DNA of 64,000 nt, taken from contig CM048840.1 of NCBI GenBank assembly GCA_026545765.1, positions 16,496,765-16,560,764 of the forward strand, in the 5' to 3' direction. The notes below the pieces were generated by a model that saw only the letters and a program-made list of their open reading frames with translations, ran no database searches and was not told the origin of the DNA. The DNA is from Plantago major (lineage: Eukaryota > Streptophyta > Magnoliopsida > Lamiales > Plantaginaceae). This document shows, one piece after another, positions 37,301 to 50,280 of this stretch (position 1 is its first letter; each line of letters opens with the position of its first letter). Both the position numbers and the translations under genes were made by a program.

Positions 37301-40300
37301 GATTGTTTCCCCATCGGCAAAGCGAGCAGATACCATCCTTTCTGAAAGATGTTCTGGGAAGGCCAACTACTAACTCTTTCTTGGCAAGTCTATTCAGAGT
37401 TTTGAAGTTCAAGTGACTCATTCTTTTGTGCCATAACCAGTGCTCTTCTATGTGACCAGATTGACTCACCATGAGACATTCTTCAGTTGTGGCAGATGCC
37501 CAATTGGCAACATAAAGACTGCCTTTCCGCCGACCAACTAAGGTATGCCTTTGACTCATTGTCAATTAGTTTGCAGTATTTAGCTTTGAATTTTATAGTA
37601 AAACCCTTGTCTGCAAACTGGCTCATGCTAAATAGATTATATTTCAAATCCTTAACATGTAATACATCAGTGATTGTTAAAGTCCCCAATTTGACGTTGC
37701 CAAATCCCAGAGAGGGATTTAATTCTCCTCCAAATCGATATCCGGTCACGTGTTGCAAGCTTTGTAATCAACCAGATTTGCTTTGTCTCTGTCATGTGCT
37801 TTCCGCATCCACTATCAAATAGCCATTGTGCTTTAGTCCGGGAAGCATTCGCACAACAGAAGCAGGAGATTAGGTTCTCATATCTTTGATGGAACCGTCA
37901 GAATTAAAAGTTCTTCCAGTAGGAATCCATTTTTGTATGAATTTCTTTGAAATATGCTTTTGTCTGACAACAACGTAAGGAGGAATTCTATTTGAATGAA
38001 TGTTATCATTAGTAAGAATTATTTTCTTCCTTGGTGTGTTCCTAGGTGCTCCATAAGATGCTTTCAGATACTGTCAGTTTACGAGTTTGCTTCTGACAAA
38101 CTTAGCCTTTCTTGCGATTTCTTCTAGCCAGCATTCAGATTTTCAGTGGCTTGATTTAACTTTCACTTCTGATAATTGCTTTGAGCAATTCTAGCTTTCA
38201 GCCATCGTTCTTGCTCCTGCTTGTACTCATGAGCAAGTTGTTTTCCGATGCCTTTGTAGCCAATACCGTTTCGAGCACTTGAAGCTATCTGAGATCTTTC
38301 TCGGTGACTTTGCTAGTCTCTGGTTGGTCCAATTTCTTTCCAGAAAAAGTGACATGGGAGAATTTGCCAGCTCCTGCAATTCTTCCTTGTTGAGAGACAT
38401 AGCACTGTGGGTGTTTACACTTTTCAGTGTTGCGTTTCTTTTCAGAGACGTACCCAACAGTTTTGTTTTTGACTTGTTTTTCCCACAAAGGTTTAGTCGC
38501 AACTGCCTTTCCTTTGTCAACAATCTTTATCTTCTCACCGATATTATAGATTGCATGGGAACCGTCTTGCTGAGTACTTACAAATGTTCTTCTTTCCTCA
38601 CTCTTATTCAGAGTGGTAGAACAATCTGTCTGTATTCATTCAAGTCCTTTCTTTTCTGAAGGATCTCTTAAGTAAGATTGTACTTCAGTAAGAGTGTCAC
38701 TAGCTTTGGCATAAGATTGAAAAGATACTTCTTTCTTCTTGAGTTCCTTGTTCTCAGAAAGAAGATCTTCATATTTCTTTAGTAGCTCAGCCATTGCTAC
38801 AATATGTGACTTTTCAGTCTCAGATATCTAAGCTTTGAGAAATGCATTTTCAGCATCCTTTTTTCTCAGATATCTTAACCAGTTTAGAGTTTTCCTTTGC
38901 AAGAAAATTCTTTTCCTCTTTGAAATTTTTGACTCTAGCTCGGATCATTAGAAATTCTCTCTCATAGATGTCAAGTTCTTTTCTGAGATTTTCTAGATTT
39001 TTTATTTCCTCTTCATCATTTTCATAAGTATAACAAGAAGTATGTGTTACCTCATCAGCCATAAGACAGTTTTCTATGTTGGAGATGTCTGGACCGTCAA
39101 TTTCAGCAACTCCACACATTTCATTCTTCTTGAGGCCGAAGTCGATTATATCATGAGTAACTCCACATAATTCTGGTGATGGTAAAGTTGAATCATCTGA
39201 ATTGTCATCTTCAGAATCTGTCTCAACGTCTAGAGCATCCAGTTGAATTTGGATTTTCTTTCTTTCTTCAGTTAACAAAGCTTTCTGGCTTCTTCTGAAG
39301 ATTCTTCTATCTTTCTTGTCACCTGTCCTTAGTTTGTTGAAGGCGGGACAATCCTTCTTGAAGTGGCGTGTTTACGACAATAGAAAGCAGATATCGTTTC
39401 AATTTCGCTTCCTCGGTACATGATGCTTTACGAATGGCTTGTTCAGCGAGCTTTGCATATTTTTGTACTGGTGATAGTTTGAGCCTAGATGCTTTTTCAG
39501 CTTCTCTTTGGCTTTTCTTCTCTCAATTTCTCGACTGACAAATTTGCTCATTTGCTTTGCAGCAAGAGCATCTTCAGTTTCTTCCTTGCTTTTCTTCTTT
39601 TCAGAATTTCCTTGAGTTACTAGAGCAACATTTTGCAACTTTTCAGTTGTTTGTTCTCTCTGAGTTGTCTCATAATCAACCGTAGCAAGATGAGAGAAAA
39701 GTTCCACTGGAGTGATATTTGGCATACCTTGGTTAAAATAAAAGAATTTAGTATGCTCCCAGTTGTGGTTAAGACTTCTGACAATAGTCTTAATCTTCTC
39801 TGACTGGGAGTATCTGTTGCTTTCCCCAAGTGCCGCCATATCACTCATGAGAGTTTCAGTGGGACCTTGTTTGAAATTTTGAAATTTCAACTTTAGAACT
39901 TCGAACTTGTTTTCCTTGGTTTTCTCAGTTCCGGCATAGATTTCTTCAATCAGTTGCCAGGCAACTTTTGCCGTTTAGCACCTGTTTACACTGTATGTGC
40001 TCTGGTGTCGATCTGATGATGATGTTACGAGCTTGAACATCCAGTCGATTCCTCTTGGCATCTTCCGATGTCCAGAGTTCTCTGGGCTTTGGTTCGTAAA
40101 TAACTTGACCAGTAGATCTACCACTAGTTGACGCATCTGTTTGTGAAGATCCTTCGCTTTGATCTATGTCTCTTCCACTCGAAACCTCCATGACTTGCTT
40201 AAGTTGTTGAATGACTATTGGGCCATTCTTTATTACTTCGATCATCTCGTCACTTATGGCTTCAAGGTGGAGCATCATGTTATTTGTCCATTTCTCGTAG

Positions 40301-40359
40301 TTTTCTGGTTTGAGAATGGGTGCATCACTTAGAGACATACCTGCACACTTAACACACAA
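34378..40359 (-). pseudogene. gag-pol of copia copy A
   Basis: Gag begins at 40359 (SLSDAPILKPENYEKW) with UBN2-type capsid sequence and a corrupted CCHC knuckle near 39360. A coiled coil lies at about 38860-39050. The protease FDSGCGKHMTG is at about 37785-37825, GAG-pre-integrase WHKRMSHLNFKTLNRL at about 37390-37440, and integrase at about 36700-37250. RT has [11 protein letters not shown] (about 35690-35725) and YVDDIIFGS (about 35440-35475). RNase H has STTEAEYIAAG (about 34850-34890) and KHIDVRHHFIRDHV, ending at 34378. This polyprotein packages, reverse-transcribes and integrates the element. As read it has many frame breaks, but where copy B is intact the breaks in A lie mostly at CAG/CTG sites. 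The real gene may be less damaged than it looks. Confidence 0.85.
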
Positions 40360-40441
40360 ATTAAATAGTCCTCAATAGTGGACAAAGTTCCTTCACCTAT
40401 CTGGGGATCTAGGTTCAGTGCAGAAGGCTGGTGAACCTCCT

Positions 40442-40453
40442 GCTCTGATACCA
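40442..40453 (-). other. Primer-binding site of copy A
   Basis: On the minus strand TGGTATCAGAGC is a perfect 12-nt match to the usual initiator-Met tRNA 3' end complement. It sits 2 nt inside LTR3. The equivalent sites are 24921-24932 (perfect) and 56371-56381, where one base is missing (CTG read as CG). Confidence 0.9.
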
Positions 40454-40455
40454 CT

Positions 40456-42168
40456 TGTTGGTCCAGATAACGGCAAAGTAAAAGACTAGAGGGGGGGGGG
40501 GTGAATAGTCTTTTTAAAAACTTTTGTCGATAACAACTATTTCTCAGATATCTGATACTTAGAATCAGAGCGCGGAAGACTTAATAAAGATAAGTGCAGA
40601 AACAGTTAATGTGTGTGTGTGTGTTGCTGAAGAGTAAATACAGAAAGGTAAATAACACAACAAGTATAGTGGTATCTGGAGGTGGCGTAATCCTCCAACT
40701 AATCCACTTGATTCTATCGAGACCTAGAATTCACTAGAATGATAATTGTGTTCTCCTTACAATAATCCTATTCTAAGATTCTTAACAATTGGTTCCCAAC
40801 CAAATGTTCCCCCCTGAGTTGTTCCCGGCTTTCCAAGTACTTCTGTACTCGAAACCTTTGAGTTATTCCTAGCTTCCCAAGCTAAGTACTTCCTATACTC
40901 AATAACCTTGAGTTATTCCTTAGTTTCTCAAATCAAGTACTTCCTATACTCCGGTAACCTTGGAGTTATTCCCTGATTTTTCAAACTAAGTACTTCCTGT
41001 ACTCCACGCCAGTTATGGTGTTGGTTTTTGGTTTGAGTTGTCAGATGAGCTTATTTAATAACTTATTCAGTTATTCAGAGAGCTCTGTGAATCAAGGTAC
41101 TTAATACACTTTACAGCGTATGGTATCTTGTTCAATTTTACTGACCCAAGTCTTATGATATCTGTTCAAGAGAATGAATCTCAATTAGTTGATCTTTTGA
41201 TTCAACTCCTTCACAGATAGCTTTGCTTGTTTAGGATCAGGACACTTAGAACTTCAGTGTTACTCAAGATCAAAAGCTTTGGTCGCAACAGAAAGCTTTG
41301 TGAGTAAGTAAGTTGCTTTGAGAGAGTAAGACGTTCAGCGTTTGTATGCAGTTCAAGGTGTGTCTAAGGTGTCTTCTCAATCAGTCTAAGTGTTGATATT
41401 TATAGATGAATTTGAGTGCCGTTTGAATAGTATCCGTTAGGCTCAAATTCAAACTATCGATATCTGTGTATAATCTTTATGCGAGTTTTGTCTTCTTCTC
41501 GGTCGCCGTTGCTTTTATTCAGACATCTCTGTCCGTGCATTAAATGCATTGTACTATACTTTTGTCCTGTAGTGTCAACGGAACTATGCTTTGTATCAGA
41601 GACTAGTGTTATCTGATTCTTTGCACGTTCTTATCTTCAATCTTCAGATACCACTTGTATTTATTGAAACAACTTTGTTTGCAATATACATTCCTTTTTC
41701 AGAAATGTGGTTAAAGCTCAAGGTATCTGAGAATAGATATCTGTGGACACTTTCCTTGTTTTCAGATATGTCTTTTATTTCTCAGATATCTCTTGTGACA
41801 CAGTTTGTTAGAAACTATTCGTGTCTTCAAGATATCTGGCTAAGATATCTGAACAATAGATTTAGTAATCTTGTGCAGTTTTCTTCAAGTCTTCAATGTC
41901 GTTGAGCTTGTTCTGATTGGATGTCTTCTTCTTGGTCTTCTCTTCATAAAATGAAAATTACATTTTGAGACCAAACATCCTATACAAGATTAGCTAGACT
42001 ATCATACTTAGTGGGTTTCCTCTTTAACAATGTTCAAGTGAACCAAGAGTACTAATCACCTTTCTGAGACTAAGATAAGTCATCATGTTGCTGATCAAAA
42101 CTAAACAGATATTCTTTACAAAATATCTAACAAAATCCCTAACAAATTTCTCAAGAAATTTCCCAACA
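40456..42168 (-). repeat. LTR3, shared by copies A and B
   Basis: 1713 bp with the same ends as LTR2. It is both the 3' LTR of copy B and the 5' LTR of copy A. Against LTR2 and LTR4 it shows a cluster of small losses at 40706-40920: atcagag read as atcgag, actcagaaa as actcgaaa, cttcctgt as cttctgt. Confidence 0.9.
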
Positions 42169-42551
42169 AATTTCCCCCTTTTTGATCACCAACGATGACC
42201 CTTCCCTATTACAAATCTGGATGAGGAAACAATCCACCACTTAATCATTTCTTATGATCTTTCAATTCATATAATTAAGTGCAGAAAGTAAACATCAACC
42301 AAATCACAAGGTGTGATCTTTGCTGACAAGTTATCTTTTATAGAATACTATCTGAGAGTAAGTTCTTCAGATAAGTTACAAATAGAGATTACAGATAACT
42401 TCAATACATGATACAGTTAAGCTCAGTCAGCAAAAGTACAAAAACTACATAGTAAATTAGGACAACAGGAGTAACCAAGCTCCAAGTAAACATCCTAATA
42501 GACTAGTGTTCAAGTCTTCAATTTTCAAGTCTTCAACAGTATTTCTATGGA

Positions 42552-45500
42552 TCAGTCTGCAAATTTCCTATCTCCAAACCTTTTGATGTCATCAGAATAA
42601 TCATAGAGAAGAGTTCTGACGAGCATCTCTGTGTCTCTGGCAAATCCACAGACCTCTTTGTAGGTTTTGGTAGGATTTTTCTTGACAAAATGCTTGACCC
42701 ATAGGTACTTTCCCCACCTCCAGGCATGCTCTATTCTGATATCTGAAAGCTTGAAGTATTCGTAGATAATCTTCAGATATCTGATGTCACCCTTGTATTG
42801 ATCTTCTGTCAGATAGAACGACTCATAGGGTTCCACAGCGAGTCTTGGTCTTGTGCACTCGTGATATTCAGAATTTTGTGCACATCATCTGGCTTTCCAT
42901 ATGGACAATCATCAGAGAGGTCCTTCTTCATGGCTTCAGTTCTCTTGACAACTTCAAAATCCAACCATGCTTTGATGTGATTGGTGTTGATCAAGGTAGG
43001 TTTGTCCTTTCTCCATGCCATGAGTTGTTTATGGATTGGTTCTGGAAATCTTGAATTTACCAATAGATGCTTAAGTTCCAGAATCCAATAGCCATTCTTT
43101 TGATTGATGCACCTGTAGACAGAGGAATCATTGTCATACTTCACATACTCTATTTTGGCTTCTTCTGGCCTGAGTGGAAGTTGACTTTGTCTTTGCTCGA
43201 CTCACCGCTCCTTCTCTGTCTTGAATTCTCTTTGGGGTTGTTGCTTGAAGAACCACCACCCTGGATAGACTTGGTATTTCCAGAGGGTGTTTTAGCTGCT
43301 AGTGGCTTTGCAGCTATGGGCTCAGTTAGGCTTTCAATTTTCCTTTTTCTGTGAAGAGGAGCTTCATCTTCATCAGTTTCCTCATCATCATCAAGATTAG
43401 ATCTTGTGATAGTTTCACAGCCTTCTTCATTGCCCTGGGACTTGATTTGACCTTCTTCTTCTTCTTCTTCTTCTTCTTCTTCTTCTTCTTCTTCTTCTTC
43501 TTCTTCTTCTTCTTCTTCTTCTTCTTCTTCTTCTTCTTCTTCTTCTTCAGAAGATTCATCAATCACTCTAACTTGTCTTCTCCTTGGAGCCTTGGTACTC
43601 CTTGGAGGTTTCTGTGCCATGGCCCTTATTATCATTTTGGTTCCTTCAGTAGGTTTCTGGGAAGTAGCTACTGTTTGCAAAGCAGCTTGGCTTGAGGAGG
43701 GTTCATTGATTCTGAGTGGTGGCTGGGAAGTTTTTCTTCTTCCTTTCTGAGCCGCACTACCCATTTCTTCTTGTTTTCATCTCCTTCTTCCCATTCCCCC
43801 TGACTTTGAGGTCCAGATTTGTACTTTCTTTCCCCCTTAGTCATTGTTGGCTGACTCAATCTCATAAAGGAATCTGAGAGAGAGTCAAAATGCCCTTGTA
43901 AATAGTTATAGGCAGTGACCAACTTCTGAAGTTCGGTTTTGAGCTCCTGATTTCACTTGATAAGTCCGTTGTCCTTATCGGTGAGCTCTGCCAATGGGCC
44001 TAGGATGGCATCTGCTTTTCCAGCAGTGTAACTTGCCTCTTGAAGAGCTTTTTCAGCTAAAGACACATCATCGTCCCTTATCATTCCCAGATCTTTCTGA
44101 GCAATGACTATGCTAGTTGTTCTCTGAGTGATGAGCTCAGTGAACTTTCTCATTTCAGAGGGGACGGAGGCAATTACTTCCTTGTTCTGTGAAGACATCT
44201 CCTTTTTAAGTTGTGTCAGTACTTGACACCTGTTCATGTATTCATGGGAGTGGACGTTTGGCAGTTTGCTGAATATTGTAGGAGCAATCAGCTTCCTTTT
44301 CAAGTGAGAAACCGCTAAATGTTCATTGCGGTGTTCTGCCAAAGTCTTGTCTTCTTCATCATCTGAGTGATCAGCCCAGTGATCTTCATCCTCTTGGACA
44401 TTTTCATCGATTGTATCGAGTCCAGCAACCATCTCAGAGATTGGTTTCTTTCCTTTCTGGGAGGAGGATGGTACTTCTTTTGAAGATGATGCAGCCTTAG
44501 CATCATGCTTGACTTCAGATACTTCTTCAGTATCGAGATCTTTGGTGATATCATGCCTGAGATCCCGTAGCTCTTTAACCTCAGAGTAAGCAATCATTTC
44601 TTCTAAGTATAGATCTTGTAGTTGATCAATCTTATCTCTGGATTTAGCTATTTGGTCTTCCAGTTGAAGATGGAGCTGTTGTTCTTCTTCCAACAGTTGT
44701 CTGAGTTGAGCACTTCTGGTTTGAGTTTTTAAGATTTTCTGATTAGTTTCTTCAGAAAGCTCAACTACTTGTTCAGTAGTAACTGCATGTTGGTTAGAAG
44801 ATGGATGAGTAGATTTCTGAGGTGATGAAGACGGAGATTTCTGTGAAGTCTTCTCGTTGCTTTTCACCGAGGCATTGTTTCTCGTGAAATTCCTCCGGTC
44901 CACAGTGCAGGGCATCATCATCATCCTTTTGTCATTATCATCCTTTTGGTGATGGTCAGGGAGGTTCATCAAAGTAATTTTCATTCATTTCTTCCTCCTC
45001 ATCATCTTCGATACAAGATTGATCACTTCCGGATAGTGATCTTCGCCCATTAACTTCTTCTTGTTCGTAAGGTATAAACCGCAGTGCAGGAAGTGGCTTG
45101 AATGCCATATGTAATCTTGTCTGACCATCTGCCTGTTCAAAGGCATGTATCAAACTATGCGCCACTTCTCTGGAAAAGTCCTTATGTAGTAGAGTCGCAA
45201 CTGTGTATTGTTCTGTAGGGAACATTGCTTGGACATATGTTTCCAGGTCAAGAGCTCGTGCTCGTCTGGTTAGTTGATCAGTGATTCTCAATATTTCAGA
45301 GAGATCAGAGCACCTTAACTTCTACCATGTCTTGAAGCATTGAATATGCTTTGTCAGGGTGTGAGCTTTGAAGAAGTGAAGTAGGTCCCTTGTCTCTTCA
45401 ATGGGAACCTGCTTTGCATCTGTTTGAGCCTGAAAGAAAGAATTTTGAGTGAGCTTCAAAACTTTTGTAGATATCTGAGTAGAAGTGTAGTTTTTAGTTT

Positions 45501-48500
45501 CTGTGTTACCTGAGTAAGTACTTCAGGCTCAGAGACTTGTTCTACTGAGACAATTGGTGTCTCAGATATCTTGTTGTGAGGTGGAGACTTTGAAGTCTGG
45601 TTCTCAGCAACCTTTCTTTCTTGAACCTGAGAGGAATACAATACTTAGGAAATAGTTTGAAAGAATCTATGCATAAATATGCTTTTAATGAATTCTGATT
45701 TGTGCTACTTACTTCCTCAAAAGGAAGCTCAGATTCATTTTTCTCAGAAACTTGTGCAGTTTCTGGTGTTCTTTCGAGTGATGCTGCCTTGGGGGCTTCA
45801 TCAATTTCCATTGATGCAGGGGAAGTCGCAACTTTATCCCCTTGCATTTCTACTTCTGAAATACCCTGTAAGTAGAAAGTATTGAATATTAGAAGAGATA
45901 AAGGATAACCCAAGATGAAGAATACTTGTCACTTGATTGTCATTACAGATGGCTTGAATGCCATCTGTAATCTTTTCTGACCATCTGCCTGTTCAAAGGC
46001 ATGTATCAAACTATGCGCCACTTCTCTGGAAAAGTCCTTATGTAGTAGAGTCACAACTGTGTATTGTTCTGTAGGGAACATTGCTTGGACATATGTTTCG
46101 TGTCAAGAGCTCGTGCTCGTCAAGTTGGTTGATCGGTGATTCTCAATATTTCGAGAGATCGAGCACCTTAACTTCTGCCATGTCTTGAAGCATTGAATAT
46201 GCTTTGGCAGGGTGTGAGCTTTGAAGAAGTGAAGTAGGTCCCTTGTCTCTTCAATGGGAACCTGCTTTGCATCTGTTTGAGCCTGAAAGAAAGAGTTTTG
46301 AGTGAGCTTCAAAACTTTTGTAGATATCTGAGTAGAAGTGTAGTTTTTAGTTTCTGTGTTACCTGAGTAAGTACTTCAGGCTCAGTGACTTTGAAGTCTG
46401 GTTCTCAGCAACCTTTCTTTCTTGAACCTGAGAGGAATACAATACTTAGGAAATAGTTTGAAAGAATCTATGCATAAATATGCTTTTAATGAATTCTGAT
46501 TTGTGCTACTTACTTCCTCAAAAGGAAGCTCAGATTCATTTTCTCGAAACTTGTGCGCTTTATGCGTTCTTTCGAGTGATGTCTTGGGGCTTCATCAATT
46601 TCCATTGATGCAGGGGAAGTCGCAACTTAATCCCCTTGCATTTCTACTTCTGAAATACCCTGTAAGTAGAAAGTATTGAATATTAGAAGAGATAAAGGAT
46701 AACCCAAGATGAAGAATACTTGTCACTTGATTGTCATATACCTTCATGTTTGAAGGCTCAGTGATTTATTCTTCAGAAACCTTGTTGGTCTCTGGATTTG
46801 TCTCTGGCATTTCGGCCTTATCTTCTTCCATCTCAGTTGGAGCCTTAGAAACATTTAATCATGAATAAGCACATAAACATTTTTACTGAAAAATTAGTTC
46901 TCTTTAAGAATCATTTACCTGTGGCACAGGCTCAGATTTCTCAAGAGTTGAGGTTGAAGGGACCTCTTTTTCAGTAGTTGAGGCAAGCTTCTCAGCTTCC
47001 TCTTGTTTCTGCGTTTCTAACTCAGCCTGTAACAAAGAAGTTCTTATGAGGTAACAAGATTTATAAGTATAAAATTTTTCACAAGGTAAGAGTTAAACCA
47101 GTCATTTACCTGAGCAGTTTCAGGCTGATTGGTCTCTGGAACTTGTGACCTTTCTATACATTGGTCGTCTTGTCCCAGTGTAGTTTCTTTGTTTGAAGTT
47201 TCTGGTACTTCACACCTTTCCTGAGTATGCAACTCAGCTTCTCCCTGTTGATCATTCTGAGTAGATGTCTCGCTTGATCCCTCTCAGTGAGTTGGGGAAC
47301 CTGCTCATTTGCAGGATTTTCTTCAGCATACTGTATTGCTGGTAATTCGAAATGGAGTTCATTTACCATTTCATCAACCACTTGTGGCTGCTGTGGTTGT
47401 TGTGGTTGTCTGGAATCAGAAGATTGATCAGTAGAATGTTCTTCCAGATTTTTAGATGTGGCGTTTCCATCAGCATCTGCCAGCACTAAAATACCACTCA
47501 TCAGGGCTTTGTGAAGTTGTTCAAGAGAAGCATTCCCTGATGATGTGTTTGCACCAACAACCTTTGCTATAGTCTCAGCAACCTGTGGTGCAGGTTCTTC
47601 TTCAGATACCTTATCACCGCCATCGCTTCAAGAACCTTAGCCCTCTTTGTTCTTTCTAGGACTTGAGAGATGACTAGTTCATCATCTTCATCGTCAGAGC
47701 TCTCATCAGCATTGGGAACTGATTGGTCCATTATTCCTGCGGTTTCTGCAGATGGGGCTTGGTGCTTTTCACCACTCTTGGCGATTTATGAGTTCATCGC
47801 CAGGCTTTTACGCATTAGTCGCAACATTTCGAAAGCACTTTCTCTTCCGAGTCTACTTGTTCGAGTTGATAACTCTTTTGCGGCATTGATGAGTTCATCT
47901 ACCTTTATCAGTTCATCGGCAATGCCTGCAGATATCTGAGAATTGACAACCTCTTTGGGTGTGTCATCTGATTTGCCAGCAGACTTCTTTCTTGAAGTTC
48001 TGGGCTTCTTGGTCGCAACCTTTTCTTCAGATATCTTTTCAGACTTTCGCTTCTTAGGACCTTTCTGAGACCCAGTAACCTTTTTCATCAAATTTGTATA
48101 CTCATATTTATAGAGTAAGTTACTGTTGGCTATTTCAGCCGTCTCTCTGAGCTCAATGCCAAGCTTTTCCAGCAAGTAGCATATCTTCAGACCATATCCT
48201 ACAGTGGCCTTTGGCTCAGCTAGTCCTTTGACAATTTTAGGCTCGAAGCCTTGAATCTTCTTCACGAATTTCATGAAGGCATTTCCCGATTAAAAGGGTT
48301 TTCCACCTTTTGTCTTGTTGATTCAGCAAGAACATCATGATCCATCGTTCTTGGCTTATCCGGTCAAGACCTCCTTGTAGACCATCAAAGCATCGTGAAG
48401 AATGCAAGCCAAGATATCCCAAAGGAACCAACAGATGTCCGTTCGGATGTCGCAAGTTTGAACTTCGGGTGTATCGATTTTCAAGATCACACACGCCATC

Positions 48501-48991
48501 AGAAAGTTCTTTAACACCTTCAAGGAGTTCCTCATCCTTGGTGTTTATTTCAAAATCCTTTCCAAGATTTTGAAATTCAAACAACTTACAGAAAGTTGTT
48601 AAGTCCAGAAGGATTTCCTTTCCTTGGACTGAGGTTTTGATAGACACTATTTCAGTGCCTTGTAAACACAGGAAATAATCCTGGAGTTGTTGTAAAATTC
48701 CAACACATCGAGTGATGAAATTCCACTTGGGCGAGCAGATATAAAACCTTTGATTTGTGCCTTTTCAAGCATGTCAAGAATCAATTTTCTATCAGTTTGG
48801 TTCTCTATTGCAGCAGAGAGGTATTCCTCAACCATGGCACCACCCCAAATCATTCTGTGACTTGAAGTCCAATGGTCAGGATTAAAAACTCCTACCAGTC
48901 GATTGTTTACAATAATCAACTCTGGTGCTTGCTTTTCAGCAGTACCAGTGGAGGATTGGGATTTCTGTGTTGAAGTGTTCTTGGAGGCCAT
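42552..48991 (-). CDS. Extra ORF (ORF3) of copia copy B, multi-exon
   Basis: Second copy of ORF3, starting at the ATG at 48991 and ending at 42552. The first 115 codons are open here (48991-48647, through VEEYLSAAIENQTDRKLILD), where copy A is broken. The same sense introns recur with identical lengths: 47109-47027 (83), 46741-46660 (82), 46513-46428 (86), 46362-46283 (80), 45712-45627 (86) and 45509-45430 (80). One acceptor near 46843 is damaged at a CTG site. The coiled-coil part (44984-43953) is longer than in copy A because it keeps ~306 bp that A lacks, including SEETNQKILKTQTRSAQLRQ. A poly-Glu tract is encoded by the TTC repeat at 43452-43548. Function unknown. Low-complexity, Glu/Ser-rich composition suggests a disordered middle region. 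Confidence 0.6.
43452..43548. repeat. Expanded TTC/GAA microsatellite inside ORF3 of copy B
   Basis: About 32 uninterrupted CTT units, coding for poly-Glu on the minus strand. The same place in copy A (about 27932-27947) has about 5 units. The flanking sequence is the same in both, so the expansion happened after the duplication, or is an assembly length difference. Confidence 0.95.
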
Positions 48992-50280
48992 CTCTTTATA
49001 TAGTGTAGGGATTTGAAATTGGTGTTTGAAAGAGATTTGATTCAGTAATTCTTTGAAAAGAACTTTCTAACTTTTTTCTTGACGTAATACAAAATCATAA
49101 TAACTATCACTATAATATAATCACCACTTCTAATTGTTTAAAACGTAAGACTGAGTATAGTGTGATAGATAGCGAGAAGAGGGAATTCCTCTGACGACTC
49201 CTGCCTTATGAGAGCAATACTCTGACCCAATGCAGGTCGGAACAAACACAAAGGCTATTTCGAGGTGTTTGTCGAAGGAAATGCGAGAAAATGTGCGAAA
49301 TTCTCGATTAAGAAACCTTGGTCAAAGTTATCATACCTATATCCAAAACTGAATTATTAAAACCAAAGAGTAAGAAGTTCGACCTTTCCCTTCTTACAAC
49401 AATAAAACAATGTAGACATAAATATCCTATAATAAAAACATGTTAAATCATAAAAAATGAAGAAAGACAAAGAACTAACTAAGAGAGTAGAATCCTGGTT
49501 AACGTAGACCTATGTATCAAAGTGATGCTTTACCCTGGAGGAGATGTGAAAAGTTGCTACTATGTCGACTTATATATAAATGATCGTAATCTAAGAAGCT
49601 TATAAAAATAGACTAGTGCGGGAAGTTCTATCACGATACTCGATCTTTTCCATATTCCTTGATTGGTTAAAGAAGAAAAAGGAGAAAATAATATTATTTT
49701 TCTATTTCTTTTAGCAAATTTTACGGATTGAGTCAATTTGTAGAAAAACTTAATCTTGATTTGCAGAGATTGTAGAAGTTTTGCAGAGAATCAAGAGAAG
49801 GATTTGCTATTTTTGTGCAAGATGAAATTTCGGATTAGGCAAAAGTGATTTCATTTGCCAAAATCCTATATACATAGCAGTTGAATCCCAACAGACAAAT
49901 ACATACAAATTGATTTTGTGTGTACGTATCTGTGATTTGCAAACAGGCGTGAGCAAAAGCTAGTTTGGCATTAAATGCTTAGTGGGCCATGTCTGAATAT
50001 CAACAGTCTACTATTTACTGTGAATTAATTTCTACCGTACAGATCAATCGCTTAATTTCATCGAGGGTCACCATTGCTTCTTCAGCAATGATCACAATCA
50101 ACAAGTGTAATTGTGCCCATTTAATGAATTTTGGCGACTTGCTATCTGAATCACAATTCTGTATGACCAAGGACACTGTTCGCATCTGAATCTGTCTTAT
50201 ACTTAGGATTTTTCCAAGTTTTTCATCAAGATAGAAATAATGCGAGTTTCAAGAGAGTAGTTGACTGCAGATAGTTATAC
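48992..50280 (-). other. Spacer between pol and ORF3, copy B
   Basis: Counterpart of 33090-34377, almost identical apart from a few substitutions and CTG-associated differences (for example at 50150-50190). No gene seen. Confidence 0.6.

Larger units (their letters stand above)
24935..42168 (-). mobile_element. Large Ty1/copia (SIRE/Maximus-like) retrotransposon, copy A
   Basis: Element order on the minus strand: 5' LTR (LTR3, 42168-40456), PBS TGGTATCAGAGC (40453-40442), gag-pol (40359-34378), spacer, ORF3 (33089-27037), polypurine tract (26665-26651), 3' LTR (LTR2, 26650-24935). Total about 17.2 kb, with LTRs of 1716 and 1713 bp. Domain order protease, integrase, RT, RNase H defines Ty1/copia. 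The great size, long LTRs and extra ORF after pol fit the SIRE/Maximus lineage (inference). It shares LTR3 with copy B, so the two form a tandem array rather than independent insertions. Confidence 0.85.

Noticed and set aside
43326..43695. Poly-Lys and poly-Phe ORFs over the TTC tract
   Set aside because: Other reading frames of a microsatellite; the Glu frame belongs to ORF3.
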